Source of the DNA: an uncultured Methylobacillus sp.
Lineage (GTDB): Bacteria; Pseudomonadota; Gammaproteobacteria; Burkholderiales; Methylophilaceae
NCBI GenBank assembly: GCA_946478965.1
Contig: CAMLDQ010000073.1
Location: 1-10,058, forward strand
Length of the DNA: 10,058 nucleotides
Reading direction: 5' to 3'
Under the pieces are notes generated by a model, which did not search any database, was not told the origin of the DNA, and was given only the letters and a program-made list of their open reading frames with translations. A program made the position numbers and the translations under genes. Each line of letters starts with the position of its first letter. Position 1 is the stretch's first letter. This document shows, one piece after another, positions 1 to 6,346 of this stretch.

Positions 1-1048
1 CCAATCCCGTCCCATCCGTTCTGGTCGTGAAAAAAGGCTCAAAAAGACGCTCCTGCAGCTCTTGCGGAATACCTTTACCCGAATCGACCACACGAAATGC
101 CAGCCAACCGTTCTGCTCACGCCGCGCGGACAAGGAAATACTGCCACCCGCCCTGCTCGCCTGCATCGCGTTCGCCAACAGGTTGAGCAATGCGCCGGAC
201 AGCGCCTCTCGGCTGCCCATCACTCCCGCATTAGCGGTCTCGTCCATCATTGTAAAAACCAGTCCATGCTGCAGCATTTGCGGTTCCATGACCTGCTGCA
301 CATCCGCCAGCAAACTGGATACGGCAACCCGCTCCTGCACATTTTTTCCGCCGCGCACGAAAATCAGCATTTCCTTGATCAGGCGTTCCAGCGAGTGCAG
401 GCGCGCGACGGCCTTGTCGGCGAACCGAACCCGCTCGTCCGGCGCCAGCTCCCCGCGCAGGTGGGAAGTATAAAGGAGGGCGGCAGCCAGCGGGGTGCGC
501 AGCTGATGCGCAAGTCCGGCAACCATCTCGCCCATCGCCGACAAGCGCTTGTGACGCTGCAACTGATCCTGCAGCTGGTAGGCCTCGGTGACATCCTGCA
601 GCAACAGAATCTCCCCTCCCTGCACACCTGTATGGCTGGATGAAATCACCAGCCGGCGACCGCCATCGAAAGCCAGCCACTCTCCAGGCGTGGGGGTGGG
701 TTTAAGCTCCCGCTCGCGGACCGTTTCCCACAATTCACCCGCAGAAACGCTCGCAAGCACCCTGGACGCGGCGGGATTAATTTCACACACCCGCCCTGCG
801 GCATCGAGGACGACGACCCCGCCGGGAAGCGCTTCCAGCAGTCGCGCCAACCGCTGCGACAGATTTTCCTTCTCCTCCAACTGCCGGCGCAGCTCGCTGT
901 TGGTGACAGCCAGCTCCTGGGTGAGCTGCTCGACCTGCTTTTGCAAATCGCTATAGGCGCTGGTGAGCTGCTCGGAAACCCGATTGAAAAGATCGAATGC
1001 CTGTTGCAGCTCTTCCGGGGAGGATTGCGAGACTGGCGACTCAGCCAT
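1..1048 (-). CDS. fleS: FleS/FlrB-type PAS sensor histidine kinase, C-terminal end cut by the window edge
   Basis: This is a cytoplasmic two-component kinase. It probably phosphorylates a sigma-54-type flagellar activator (FleR/FlrC family) that would lie off the left edge; that partner is inferred, not seen. I read 349 residues from ATG at 1048 (complement). Residues 30-70 are a heptad-rich coiled coil, and 70-160 form a PAS-like fold ending in LLLQDVTEAYQL. The phosphoacceptor box is AGLAHQLRTPLAA with His181. The ATPase part shows an N box (LLNLLANAMQAS, about 287-298), G1 (VDSGKGIP, 321-328), the F box (FEPFFTTR, 336-343) and the start of G2 (DGTGL, 345-349), where the window ends. No transmembrane segment is visible, as in FleS. 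No good ribosome binding site precedes the ATG. A GTG ten codons upstream (1078) is the only other in-frame start before a stop. It is divergent from the cheV-cheA operon. The histidine-kinase call is very firm; the FleS assignment rests on architecture and context. Confidence 0.82.
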   Translation of the reverse strand, partial: MAESPVSQSSPEELQQAFDLFNRVSEQLTSAYSDLQKQVEQLTQELAVTNSELRRQLEEKENLSQRLARLLEALPGGVVVLDAAGRVCEINPAASRVLASVSAGELWETVRERELKPTPTPGEWLAFDGGRRLVISSSHTGVQGGEILLLQDVTEAYQLQDQLQRHKRLSAMGEMVAGLAHQLRTPLAAALLYTSHLRGELAPDERVRFADKAVARLHSLERLIKEMLIFVRGGKNVQERVAVSSLLADVQQVMEPQMLQHGLVFTMMDETANAGVMGSREALSGALLNLLANAMQASRAGGSISLSARREQNGWLAFRVVDSGKGIPQELQERLFEPFFTTRTDGTGL

Positions 1049-1089
1049 AGAGTCGAATGCGGCAACTGGTATAAGCACGCGCTACATTT

Positions 1090-1116
1090 TTCATAATGCG
1101 TAAAGTATAGTGTCAA
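1090..1116 (-). promoter_or_regulatory. Candidate sigma-70-type promoter for the histidine kinase gene
   Basis: On the minus strand there is a perfect TTGACA (complement of 1111-1116), then a 15-bp spacer and TATGAA (complement of 1090-1095). The -35 matches the consensus fully. The -10 matches four of six, and the spacer is shorter than the preferred 17 bp. Transcription would start near 1083, giving a leader of about 35 bases before the ATG at 1048. This is a pattern match only. Confidence 0.35.
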
Positions 1117-1160
1117 ATTGCATGCCGATGCGCGGGCGCCTGAACAACTTGGAAGAATTC

Positions 1161-1176
1161 AAATCGCGCGCAATTT
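1161..1176. repeat. Imperfect 16-bp palindrome in the divergent promoter region
   Basis: AAATCGCGCGCAATTT is self-complementary except for one C/A pair (1165 with 1172). It sits roughly midway between the two divergent genes, about 45 bp upstream of the kinase candidate -35 and about 85 bp upstream of the cheV candidate promoter. It could be an operator for a dimeric regulator. No known box is recognised. Confidence 0.3.
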
Positions 1177-1247
1177 TTAAGCGTGACGCATCAACATAGC
1201 TTGGGCGGCCAAGAGGGGTACACCGCGGCGTTAACCGTACCCGTGCA

Positions 1248-1263
1248 AGGCTTTTTCAGTGCA
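1248..1263 (+). promoter_or_regulatory. Candidate sigma-54 (-24/-12) promoter for the cheV-cheV-cheYZA operon
   Basis: The sequence aGGctttttcagtGCa has GG at 1249-1250 and GC at 1261-1262, separated by exactly 10 bp as sigma-54 requires. Surrounding bases match only partly: the -24 element is AGGCTT rather than TGGCAC, and the -12 element is GTGCA rather than TTGCA. Transcription would start near 1273, leaving a leader of about 50 bases. Sigma-54 control is common for flagellar genes in organisms with FleS/FleR-type systems, which raises plausibility. The invariant GG-N10-GC is short enough to occur by chance. Confidence 0.3.
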
Positions 1264-1272
1264 TAATTATGC
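1261..1272. repeat. Perfect 12-bp palindrome GCATAATTATGC
   Basis: This is a fully self-complementary dodecamer upstream of the first cheV. It overlaps the -12 GC of the candidate sigma-54 promoter and the predicted start region. A dimeric DNA-binding protein bound here would be placed to block or shape promoter opening. It is directly visible in the sequence; the operator function is inferred. Confidence 0.4.
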
Positions 1273-1295
1273 GAGTGTTCAAATTTAGGATATAG

Positions 1296-1313
1296 CCCCG
1301 TTCGGGGACGGAG
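1296..1313 (+). promoter_or_regulatory. Leader hairpin and ribosome binding site of the first cheV
   Basis: CCCC (1296-1299), loop GTTC, GGGG (1304-1307) forms a small GC hairpin. It is followed at once by GGAG (1310-1313), which lies 10 bases before the cheV ATG at 1324. The Shine-Dalgarno itself stays outside the hairpin, so the hairpin may insulate or stabilise the leader. There is no T-run, so it is not an intrinsic terminator. Confidence 0.4.
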
Positions 1314-1323
1314 CCAACCAAGC

Positions 1324-2286
1324 ATGTCTGAATTACTGAAACGGATCGACGCGCGCACCAAACTTGCCGGTTCCAACAAACTGGAAATGCTGCTTTTCTC
1401 CCTGGGCAAGGATCAGCGCACCGGCCGGGAAGAGACCTTCGGTATCAATGTGTTCAAGGTGCGCGAAGTGATGCGCATTCCTGAAATAACACGTGCCCCG
1501 GACATGCCCGCCTCGGTGGAAGGCATGGTCAGTCTGCGCGGCAGCCTTGTGCCCGTCATCGACCTGATCAAATACGTCGGCATCCAGAACGGGAAACCGC
1601 CCGAGATCATGATCGTGACCGAATACAACGGTCATACCCAAGGGTTTCTGGTTGAAAGCGTGGATACCATTCTGCGCGTCGACTGGTCGGCAATGAAAGT
1701 CCCCCCGGAAATGCTGACCGCCCAGATGGGAGGGTTGATTACAGCCGTCACCGAACTCAAGGACAAACGCATCGTCATGATGATGGATGTCGAAAAAATC
1801 CTGGCAGACACCTCCAGCTATGCCGATGACATCACCATTGCTTCCCTGACGCCGCTTAATCTGGGCGAGAAAACCATTTTCTATACCGACGACTCCGTCG
1901 TCGCCCGGAAACAGATCCAGAAAACCCTGGAGGCCCTGGGCATCAAGTCCATATCCGCCAGCAATGGCAAGGAAGCCTGGCTGGAACTGCAAAAAGTGGC
2001 GGCGCGGGCAGAAGCGATGCAGCAACCGGTCAAGAATTTGATTCAGCTGATTCTGACCGATGTCGAAATGCCTGAAATGGACGGTTACGTACTGACACGC
2101 AATATCAAGAGCGACGCGCGCTTTGCCGGCGTGCCGGTATTGATGCACTCGTCGCTATCCAGCTCTGCCAACCACCACCTTGGAAAATCTGTCGGCGTAG
2201 ATGAATATGTGTCAAAATTCGAACCGCAGAAACTTGCGGAAGTGCTCTCGCGCCTGCTTTCCGCAGGCAATGCCAACCTCCACTGA
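1324..2286 (+). CDS. cheV: CheV chemotaxis coupling protein (CheW-receiver fusion), copy 1
   Basis: This is a cytoplasmic scaffold that links chemoreceptors to CheA and carries its own phosphorylatable receiver. It is 320 residues long, normal for CheV. Residues about 17-165 form the CheW-like domain (FGINVFKVREV, MVSLRGSLVPVIDL, HTQGFLVESVD, LRVDW). Residues about 183-310 form the receiver, with the acidic pair Asp189/Asp190 (YTDDS), phosphoacceptor Asp246 (LTDVEMPEMDGY), the switch hydroxyl region HSS (275-277) and Lys298 (VSKF). All receiver catalytic residues are present, so it should accept phosphate from CheA. The ATG is preceded by GGAG with 10-base spacing. It is the first gene of the chemotaxis run, and a second CheV begins 15 bp after its stop. 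It has a seven-residue longer loop before FGINVF (about residues 29-38) than copy 2. Identification is very secure. Confidence 0.96.
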   Translation: MSELLKRIDARTKLAGSNKLEMLLFSLGKDQRTGREETFGINVFKVREVMRIPEITRAPDMPASVEGMVSLRGSLVPVIDLIKYVGIQNGKPPEIMIVTEYNGHTQGFLVESVDTILRVDWSAMKVPPEMLTAQMGGLITAVTELKDKRIVMMMDVEKILADTSSYADDITIASLTPLNLGEKTIFYTDDSVVARKQIQKTLEALGIKSISASNGKEAWLELQKVAARAEAMQQPVKNLIQLILTDVEMPEMDGYVLTRNIKSDARFAGVPVLMHSSLSSSANHHLGKSVGVDEYVSKFEPQKLAEVLSRLLSAGNANLH

Positions 2287-2301
2287 CCGAACCACGGAGT
2301 A

Positions 2302-3249
2302 ATGATGCAAGAGATGTCTCTCGAAGCCGACAACAATTTGCTGGATGCCATCGATGCGCGCACCAAGCTCGCTGGCTCCAACAAGATGGAAATTCTGCTG
2401 TTTTCGCTGGGCACCAATGAAATTTTTGGCATCAACGTCTTCAAAGTACGCGAGGTAACCAATACACCGCGCATTACCAAGACCCCGAACGTCCCGAAAG
2501 GGGTTGAAGGCTTCATTTCGCTGCGCGGCAATATTATCCCGGTCATCACGCTCGCGAGCTTTATCAATACCGGCGACCACACTGCATCCGACAACGAGAC
2601 GCTGATCGTTACCGAGTTCAGCCGTCATACCCAAGGCTTTCTGGTTCATTCGGTCGATCGCATCATTCGCGTCGACTGGGACAAGGTCAAACCGCCCCAG
2701 GACATGCTGGCCGGCAACGAGGGCTTGATTACCGCGATTACGGAACTCCCGGACGGACGTTTGGTATCGATCCTGGACGTCGAACAGTTGCTCGCCGCTG
2801 CCATCGGGGAGCCCGAAATCCCGGAGCTCGCCTCCTTCACTGACAATGTCGAACGCTATATTTTCTTTGCTGATGATTCCCAGGTCGCACGCAAAAGCAT
2901 TGTCACTGTACTGGATCGCATGTCCATCAAATACCAGCAGGCCAACAATGGTATGGAAGCTTGGGAAAAGCTCAAAAGCCTGGCAGCACGTGCGCAGCAG
3001 GAAAATCGGCCATTGCATGAATCCCTGCGCCTTATCCTGACCGATGCCGAAATGCCGGAAATGGATGGATACGTATTGACCAAAAACATCAAGACCGACC
3101 GCAGATTCGATGGCATTCCCGTGGTGATGCACTCCTCGCTGTCATCCCAGGCCAATAAGACCATGGGGATGCAGGCAGGAGTCGACGCCTACGTGCCCAA
3201 GTTCGACCCTATCGTGCTGTCCGAAACCTTGCGTCCTTTACTCGTATAA
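2302..3249 (+). CDS. cheV: CheV chemotaxis coupling protein (CheW-receiver fusion), copy 2
   Basis: This second full CheV of 315 residues lies directly behind the first, with about half of its residues identical by eye. The CheW-like domain is about 26-170 (IDARTKLAGSNK start, FGINVFKVREV, FISLRGNIIPVITL, HTQGFLVHSVD). The receiver is about 185-312, with Asp191/Asp192 (FADDS), phosphoacceptor Asp248 (LTDAEMPEMDGY), HSS (277-279) and Lys300 (VPKF), so it should be phosphorylatable. Two adjacent ATGs exist. GGAG at 2296-2299 is only 2 bases from 2302 but 5 bases from 2305, so 2305 may be the true start. The conserved family N-terminus begins a few residues later and does not decide it. The copies are well diverged at both protein and DNA level, so this is an old duplication and not a recent one. 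The two may serve different receptors or play different adaptation roles. Confidence 0.95.
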   Translation: MMQEMSLEADNNLLDAIDARTKLAGSNKMEILLFSLGTNEIFGINVFKVREVTNTPRITKTPNVPKGVEGFISLRGNIIPVITLASFINTGDHTASDNETLIVTEFSRHTQGFLVHSVDRIIRVDWDKVKPPQDMLAGNEGLITAITELPDGRLVSILDVEQLLAAAIGEPEIPELASFTDNVERYIFFADDSQVARKSIVTVLDRMSIKYQQANNGMEAWEKLKSLAARAQQENRPLHESLRLILTDAEMPEMDGYVLTKNIKTDRRFDGIPVVMHSSLSSQANKTMGMQAGVDAYVPKFDPIVLSETLRPLLV

Positions 3250-3269
3250 CCCGATTACCAAATTGAAAG

Positions 3270-3285
3270 TTCATGGGGTCATGAA
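3270..3285 (+). promoter_or_regulatory. Hairpin enclosing the cheY ribosome binding site
   Basis: TTCATG (3270-3275), loop GGGT, CATGAA (3280-3285) is a perfect six-pair stem with a four-base loop. The loop and last stem base hold the only plausible Shine-Dalgarno (GGGG, 3275-3278). The last A of the stem is the A of the cheY ATG (3285). The structure would affect ribosome access to cheY. An out-of-frame ATG at 3281 in the stem opens a three-codon frame (M-N-G-stop) overlapping the cheY start. Confidence 0.4.
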
Positions 3286-3674
3286 TGGCTGATAAAAACA
3301 TCAAGATTCTGATTGTGGACGACTTCTCGACCATGCGACGAATCATCCGCAACCTGCTCAAGGAACTCGGCTTCACCAATGCCGACGAAGCCGAAGATGG
3401 AGTGGTTGCACTGCAAAAACTCAAGAGTGGAAGTTTCCAGTTCGTCGTCAGTGACTGGAACATGCCCAACATGACCGGCATCGACCTGCTCCGGGCGATC
3501 CGTGCCGACGCCGACCTCAAGCATCTGCCTGTCTTGATGGTCACTGCTGAAGCGAAGAAGGAAAACATCATCGAAGCCGCCCAGGCGGGTGCCAGCGGAT
3601 ACGTGGTAAAGCCTTTCACGGCCGCCACGCTGGAAGAGAAACTCAACAAGGTCTTCGAAAAACACGGCATGTAA
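3285..3674 (+). CDS. cheY: CheY chemotaxis response regulator
   Basis: This is a single-domain receiver that, when phosphorylated by CheA, binds FliM at the flagellar motor and changes rotation. It is 129 residues, exactly the enterobacterial length, and much of it matches E. coli CheY by eye ([57 protein letters not shown]). The acid pocket is Asp12/Asp13 and the phosphoacceptor is Asp57. The switch residues are Thr87 and Tyr106, and the conserved lysine is Lys109. The ATG at 3285 fits the family N-terminus ([13 protein letters not shown]), with GGGG six bases upstream. It sits 35 bp after the second cheV and 13 bp before cheZ, the usual cheY-cheZ pairing. Identification is certain. Confidence 0.98.
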   Translation: MADKNIKILIVDDFSTMRRIIRNLLKELGFTNADEAEDGVVALQKLKSGSFQFVVSDWNMPNMTGIDLLRAIRADADLKHLPVLMVTAEAKKENIIEAAQAGASGYVVKPFTAATLEEKLNKVFEKHGM

Positions 3675-3687
3675 AAGGGAGTATTAG

Positions 3688-4446
3688 GTGAGTACTGAAA
3701 ACGGCGATTCCGAAGAACTCGAAGCATTATTTGACAGCATAGCGCAAGCGCATACCGAGAAGCCTGCGGAAAAGTCCATAGAGAATCCAGTCGCAACCTC
3801 GGCCACAACTCCCATGACCGAGGCTGAGATCACCTCGCCCGCAGGCGAAGACATCCACTCCCGTATTGGCCACCTGACTCGGGCGCTGCACGACACAATG
3901 CGCGAACTCGGCTACGACAAAACGTTGGAGCGCGCTGTCGGTAAAATCCCGGATACCCGCGACCGTCTCAACTACATTTCGACGCTGACCGAACAGGCCG
4001 CCGTCAAGACGCTCAATGCGGTGGAAGAAACCAAACCGCTGCAGCAGAAAATTGAAGCCGGTGCCGCGCAGCTTTCCGCGCGCTGGCAACAGTTGTTCGA
4101 GCGCAAACTGGATACCGAGCAGTTCAAAACCCTGGTGCATGAGACCCGTAGTTATCTGCAGGATGTACCGCTTAATACCAAAGCCACCAACGCCCAACTG
4201 ATGGATATCGTCATGGCTCAGGACTACCAGGATCTGACCGGCCAAGTCATCAAAAAGCTCGCCGAAACCGTCCAGCAACTGGAAAATCAATTGGTCGGCT
4301 TGCTGATCGAGAGCCTGCCGGAAGACAAACGGAAAGAAATGGACAGTTCGCTGCTGAATGGCCCGGTCATCAACACAGAAGGTCGCTCCGACGTAGTCAC
4401 CAGCCAGGCGCAGGTGGACGACTTGCTCGAAAGCCTCGGTTTCTGA
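3688..4446 (+). CDS. cheZ: CheZ, CheY-phosphate phosphatase
   Basis: CheZ speeds dephosphorylation of CheY-P and so ends the motor signal. It is 252 residues, somewhat longer than the E. coli protein, mainly through a variable acidic N-terminal stretch (about 1-55). The long helical-hairpin core spans about 60-215. The catalytic segment MAQDYQDLTGQVIKKL (176-191) contains Asp182 and Gln186, the equivalents of the E. coli catalytic Asp143/Gln147. A flexible linker (about 215-242) leads to the C-terminal CheY-binding tail VDDLLESLGF (243-252). The start is GTG at 3688, preceded by AGGGAG with good spacing (about six bases). No ATG in the same frame gives a better fit. It lies 13 bp after cheY and 18 bp before cheA. 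Identification is certain. Confidence 0.97.
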   Translation: MSTENGDSEELEALFDSIAQAHTEKPAEKSIENPVATSATTPMTEAEITSPAGEDIHSRIGHLTRALHDTMRELGYDKTLERAVGKIPDTRDRLNYISTLTEQAAVKTLNAVEETKPLQQKIEAGAAQLSARWQQLFERKLDTEQFKTLVHETRSYLQDVPLNTKATNAQLMDIVMAQDYQDLTGQVIKKLAETVQQLENQLVGLLIESLPEDKRKEMDSSLLNGPVINTEGRSDVVTSQAQVDDLLESLGF

Positions 4447-4464
4447 AGTTAACAAGGGAAAAAG

Positions 4465-6297
4465 ATGAGTGATTTCGCCGGCATGGAGGACATGCTCCAG
4501 GACTTCCTGACCGAAGCATCGGATTTGTTGTCGGGAGTCGATAACAAACTGGTCGACCTGGAAAAGCGCCCCAACGACAAGGAACTGCTCAATGAGATTT
4601 TTCGCGGCTTCCACACCATCAAGGGGGGGGCCGGATTCCTGAATGCCACGGAAATGGTCACACTCTGCCATCGCACGGAAAACCTGTTCGATAAGCTGCG
4701 CAATGGCGAGCTGGCGCTGAACCCCGGCATCATGGACGTCATCATGGCTTCCACCGGCGTGGTGCGCGACATGTTCGGCGAGCTGTCGGCCTCCAAGCAG
4801 CCGTCGCCAGCGGACCCCGCCCTGCTGAGTGCCCTGGATGCGGTACTGGCCGGCGAGACTGCCGCACCGGGCAAAACCGAGAGCGTTGCTACCGCGCCCA
4901 GCGAGCCCGTGGCAGGGAGTGGCGAGATCGATTGGAACCAGCTATTTCACAGTCTGGTAGGTGGCGGCATGCCGGCCACGACCCAACCCGCCTCCATTCT
5001 GGCACCGGTCGCAGAATCGCCGAAACCTGGGCCTGCACCCACACCTGCGCCGGCCCCGGCGCCCAGGGTGGCCGCCACGGGTGCCGCAGCCGTTGCAGCA
5101 TCGAAAGACACCACGATCCGCGTCGACACCGCCCGTCTCGATCAGGTGTTGAACCTGTCCGGCGAGATCGGCCTGACCAAAAACCGTCTGACCTGCCTCC
5201 GTGCGGCCATCATGCAGGGAAAAGTAGATCAGGAGACCATCAAGGACCTGGACGAAGCCGTCAGCCATCTCGACCTTTTGGTCGGCGACTTGCAGAATGC
5301 CGTCATGAAAACCCGCATGCAGCCGATCGGCCGGCTGTTCCAGAAATACCCGCGCCTCGCTCGCGACGTCGCCCGTCAGCTCGGCAAGGATGTCGAGCTC
5401 GTGCTCTCCGGCGAAGAAACCGAGATCGACAAAACCATGATCGAGGACCTGAATGATCCGCTGGTGCACCTGATCCGCAATGCCGTCGATCACGGTGTCG
5501 ATAGCCCCGATGAGCGGGCCGCCGCCGGCAAGCCGTCCAAGAGTCTGGTGCATCTCTCGGCCGAGCAGGTCGGCGATCACATCATTATCGAAATCACCGA
5601 TGACGGCCGCGGCATCAAACCCGATGTCGTGCGCCAAAAAGCCATCGACAAGGGGCTGATCGATTTTGAAACAGCCAACAGCCTGGATGAAAAGCAGTGC
5701 CTGAACCTGATCTTCATGCCGGGCTTCTCCACCAAGGACCAGATTTCCGATGTTTCCGGCCGCGGGGTGGGCATGGACGTGGTCAAGACGAATATCCAGA
5801 AACTCAATGGCCGCGTCGACGTCACGTCCGTGGTCGGCCAGGGTTCGACATTCCGCATCATGCTGCCCCTGACACTGGCCATTCTGCCGGTACTGATGGT
5901 GCGCCTCGGCACCCAGCCGTTTGCGGTACCGCTGTCCATGGTGCGGGAAATCCTGCCGATCAAGACGGAAGACGTGCAGCGTGTTTCCGGCAAGGCGACC
6001 ATGATCGTACGCGAAGAGGTGCTGCCCATACGCACGCTCGCCAGCCTCATTGGCTGGCCGTCGGCGGGAGCGCCCGCGTTCGGCGTATTGATGCAATGCG
6101 GCGACAGCCATTTTATCCTGGCGATTGACAGCTTCATCGGCCAGGCCGATGTCGTCATCAAGCCGCTGCTCGATATCAAACCCATGGGCATTGCCGGGGC
6201 GACTCTGACGGGAGATGGAGACATCGTGCTCGTGCTGGACATGGAAGCGCTGCTCAGCGTAAAAACAGAAGATACCAAGGCCGCACTTTTTGCCTGA
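4465..6297 (+). CDS. cheA: CheA chemotaxis histidine kinase lacking a recognisable P2 domain
   Basis: CheA autophosphorylates and donates phosphate to CheY and other receivers. It is 610 residues, shorter than E. coli CheA (about 654). P1/Hpt is about 1-130, with phosphoacceptor His50 in FRGFHTIKGGAG. Residues about 131-214 are low-complexity Ala/Pro/Thr sequence (for example PGPAPTPAPAPAP, 188-200) interrupted by a short hydrophobic segment EIDWNQLFHSLVGGG (154-168). No CheY-binding P2 fold is seen there. P3 dimerisation begins at about 215 (TTIRVDTARLDQVLNLSGEI). The P4 ATPase shows LIRNAVDHGVD (337-346), DDGRGI (379-384), FMPGFST (417-423) and SGRGVGMDVVK (431-441). The CheW-like P5 domain is about 470-600. 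The ATG is preceded by AAGGGA. An eight-G tract (4623-4630) lies in the codons just after His50. It is followed after 49 bp by an EAL/HDOD gene. Confidence 0.97.
   Translation: MSDFAGMEDMLQDFLTEASDLLSGVDNKLVDLEKRPNDKELLNEIFRGFHTIKGGAGFLNATEMVTLCHRTENLFDKLRNGELALNPGIMDVIMASTGVVRDMFGELSASKQPSPADPALLSALDAVLAGETAAPGKTESVATAPSEPVAGSGEIDWNQLFHSLVGGGMPATTQPASILAPVAESPKPGPAPTPAPAPAPRVAATGAAAVAASKDTTIRVDTARLDQVLNLSGEIGLTKNRLTCLRAAIMQGKVDQETIKDLDEAVSHLDLLVGDLQNAVMKTRMQPIGRLFQKYPRLARDVARQLGKDVELVLSGEETEIDKTMIEDLNDPLVHLIRNAVDHGVDSPDERAAAGKPSKSLVHLSAEQVGDHIIIEITDDGRGIKPDVVRQKAIDKGLIDFETANSLDEKQCLNLIFMPGFSTKDQISDVSGRGVGMDVVKTNIQKLNGRVDVTSVVGQGSTFRIMLPLTLAILPVLMVRLGTQPFAVPLSMVREILPIKTEDVQRVSGKATMIVREEVLPIRTLASLIGWPSAGAPAFGVLMQCGDSHFILAIDSFIGQADVVIKPLLDIKPMGIAGATLTGDGDIVLVLDMEALLSVKTEDTKAALFA
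4623..4630 (+). repeat. Eight-G homopolymer inside the cheA Hpt active-site codons
   Basis: The codons for Lys53-Gly54-Gly55-Ala56 are written aag ggg ggg gcc, which gives eight consecutive G residues three codons after the phosphoacceptor His50. The amino acids are the normal conserved CheA motif; the codon choice creates the homopolymer. A one-base slip would frameshift cheA at about codon 55 and remove all later domains. Confidence 0.6.
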
Positions 6298-6318
6298 CCC
6301 GATGCGTCAGTCCATCGG
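6294..6318 (+). repeat. Two interleaved perfect inverted repeats at the cheA stop codon
   Basis: CTGAC (6294-6298, containing the cheA TGA) pairs with GTCAG (6306-6310). CCGATG (6299-6304), lying in the loop of that pair, is perfectly complementary to CATCGG (6313-6318). The two stems interleave, so the RNA could form either of two exclusive hairpins or an H-type pseudoknot. Connecting loops would be 0, 1 and 2 bases, which is tight. No T-run follows, so it is not a standard terminator. It lies in the 49-bp gap before the EAL/HDOD gene. Confidence 0.4.
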
Positions 6319-6346
6319 CTTTCGAATTTAATAGCGGAAACTCACG

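Larger units (their letters stand above)
1049..1323. other. Divergent intergenic region between the fleS-like gene and the cheV operon
   Basis: This is 275 bp without a gene, more AT-rich in patches than the flanks. It holds the candidate promoters and palindromes listed separately, plus a small inverted repeat CTTGG/CCAAG (1200-1204 and 1209-1213, loop GCGG). No small open frame with a believable ribosome binding site was found. It is the likely shared control region for the sensor kinase and the chemotaxis operon. Confidence 0.6.

Noticed and set aside
493..513. HQLRTPL instead of the common HExRTPL in the histidine kinase box
   Set aside because: A glutamine after the phosphoacceptor histidine is, to my knowledge, usual in FleS/FlrB-type kinases, and the rest of the kinase is well conserved.
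1101..1131. A sigma-28-like pattern TAAA ... GCCGATGC in the divergent region
   Set aside because: The spacer is 19 bases where sigma-28 needs about 15, and the site is some 190 bp from cheV. The TAAA also lies within the proposed kinase promoter on the other strand.
1333..2148. A 271-codon open frame on the minus strand opposite the first cheV, and a 306-codon one (2212-3132) opposite the second
   Set aside because: Both are shadows of the cheV coding frames in GC-rich sequence. Their translations are rich in His, Phe, Gln and Asp with no domain sense, and they resemble each other only because the two cheV genes do.
3727..6111. Long minus-strand open frames opposite cheZ (3727-4671) and cheA (4942-6111)
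   Set aside because: The plus-strand frames encode complete, motif-perfect CheZ and CheA. The antisense products have no recognisable motifs, and no ribosome binding sites fit them.
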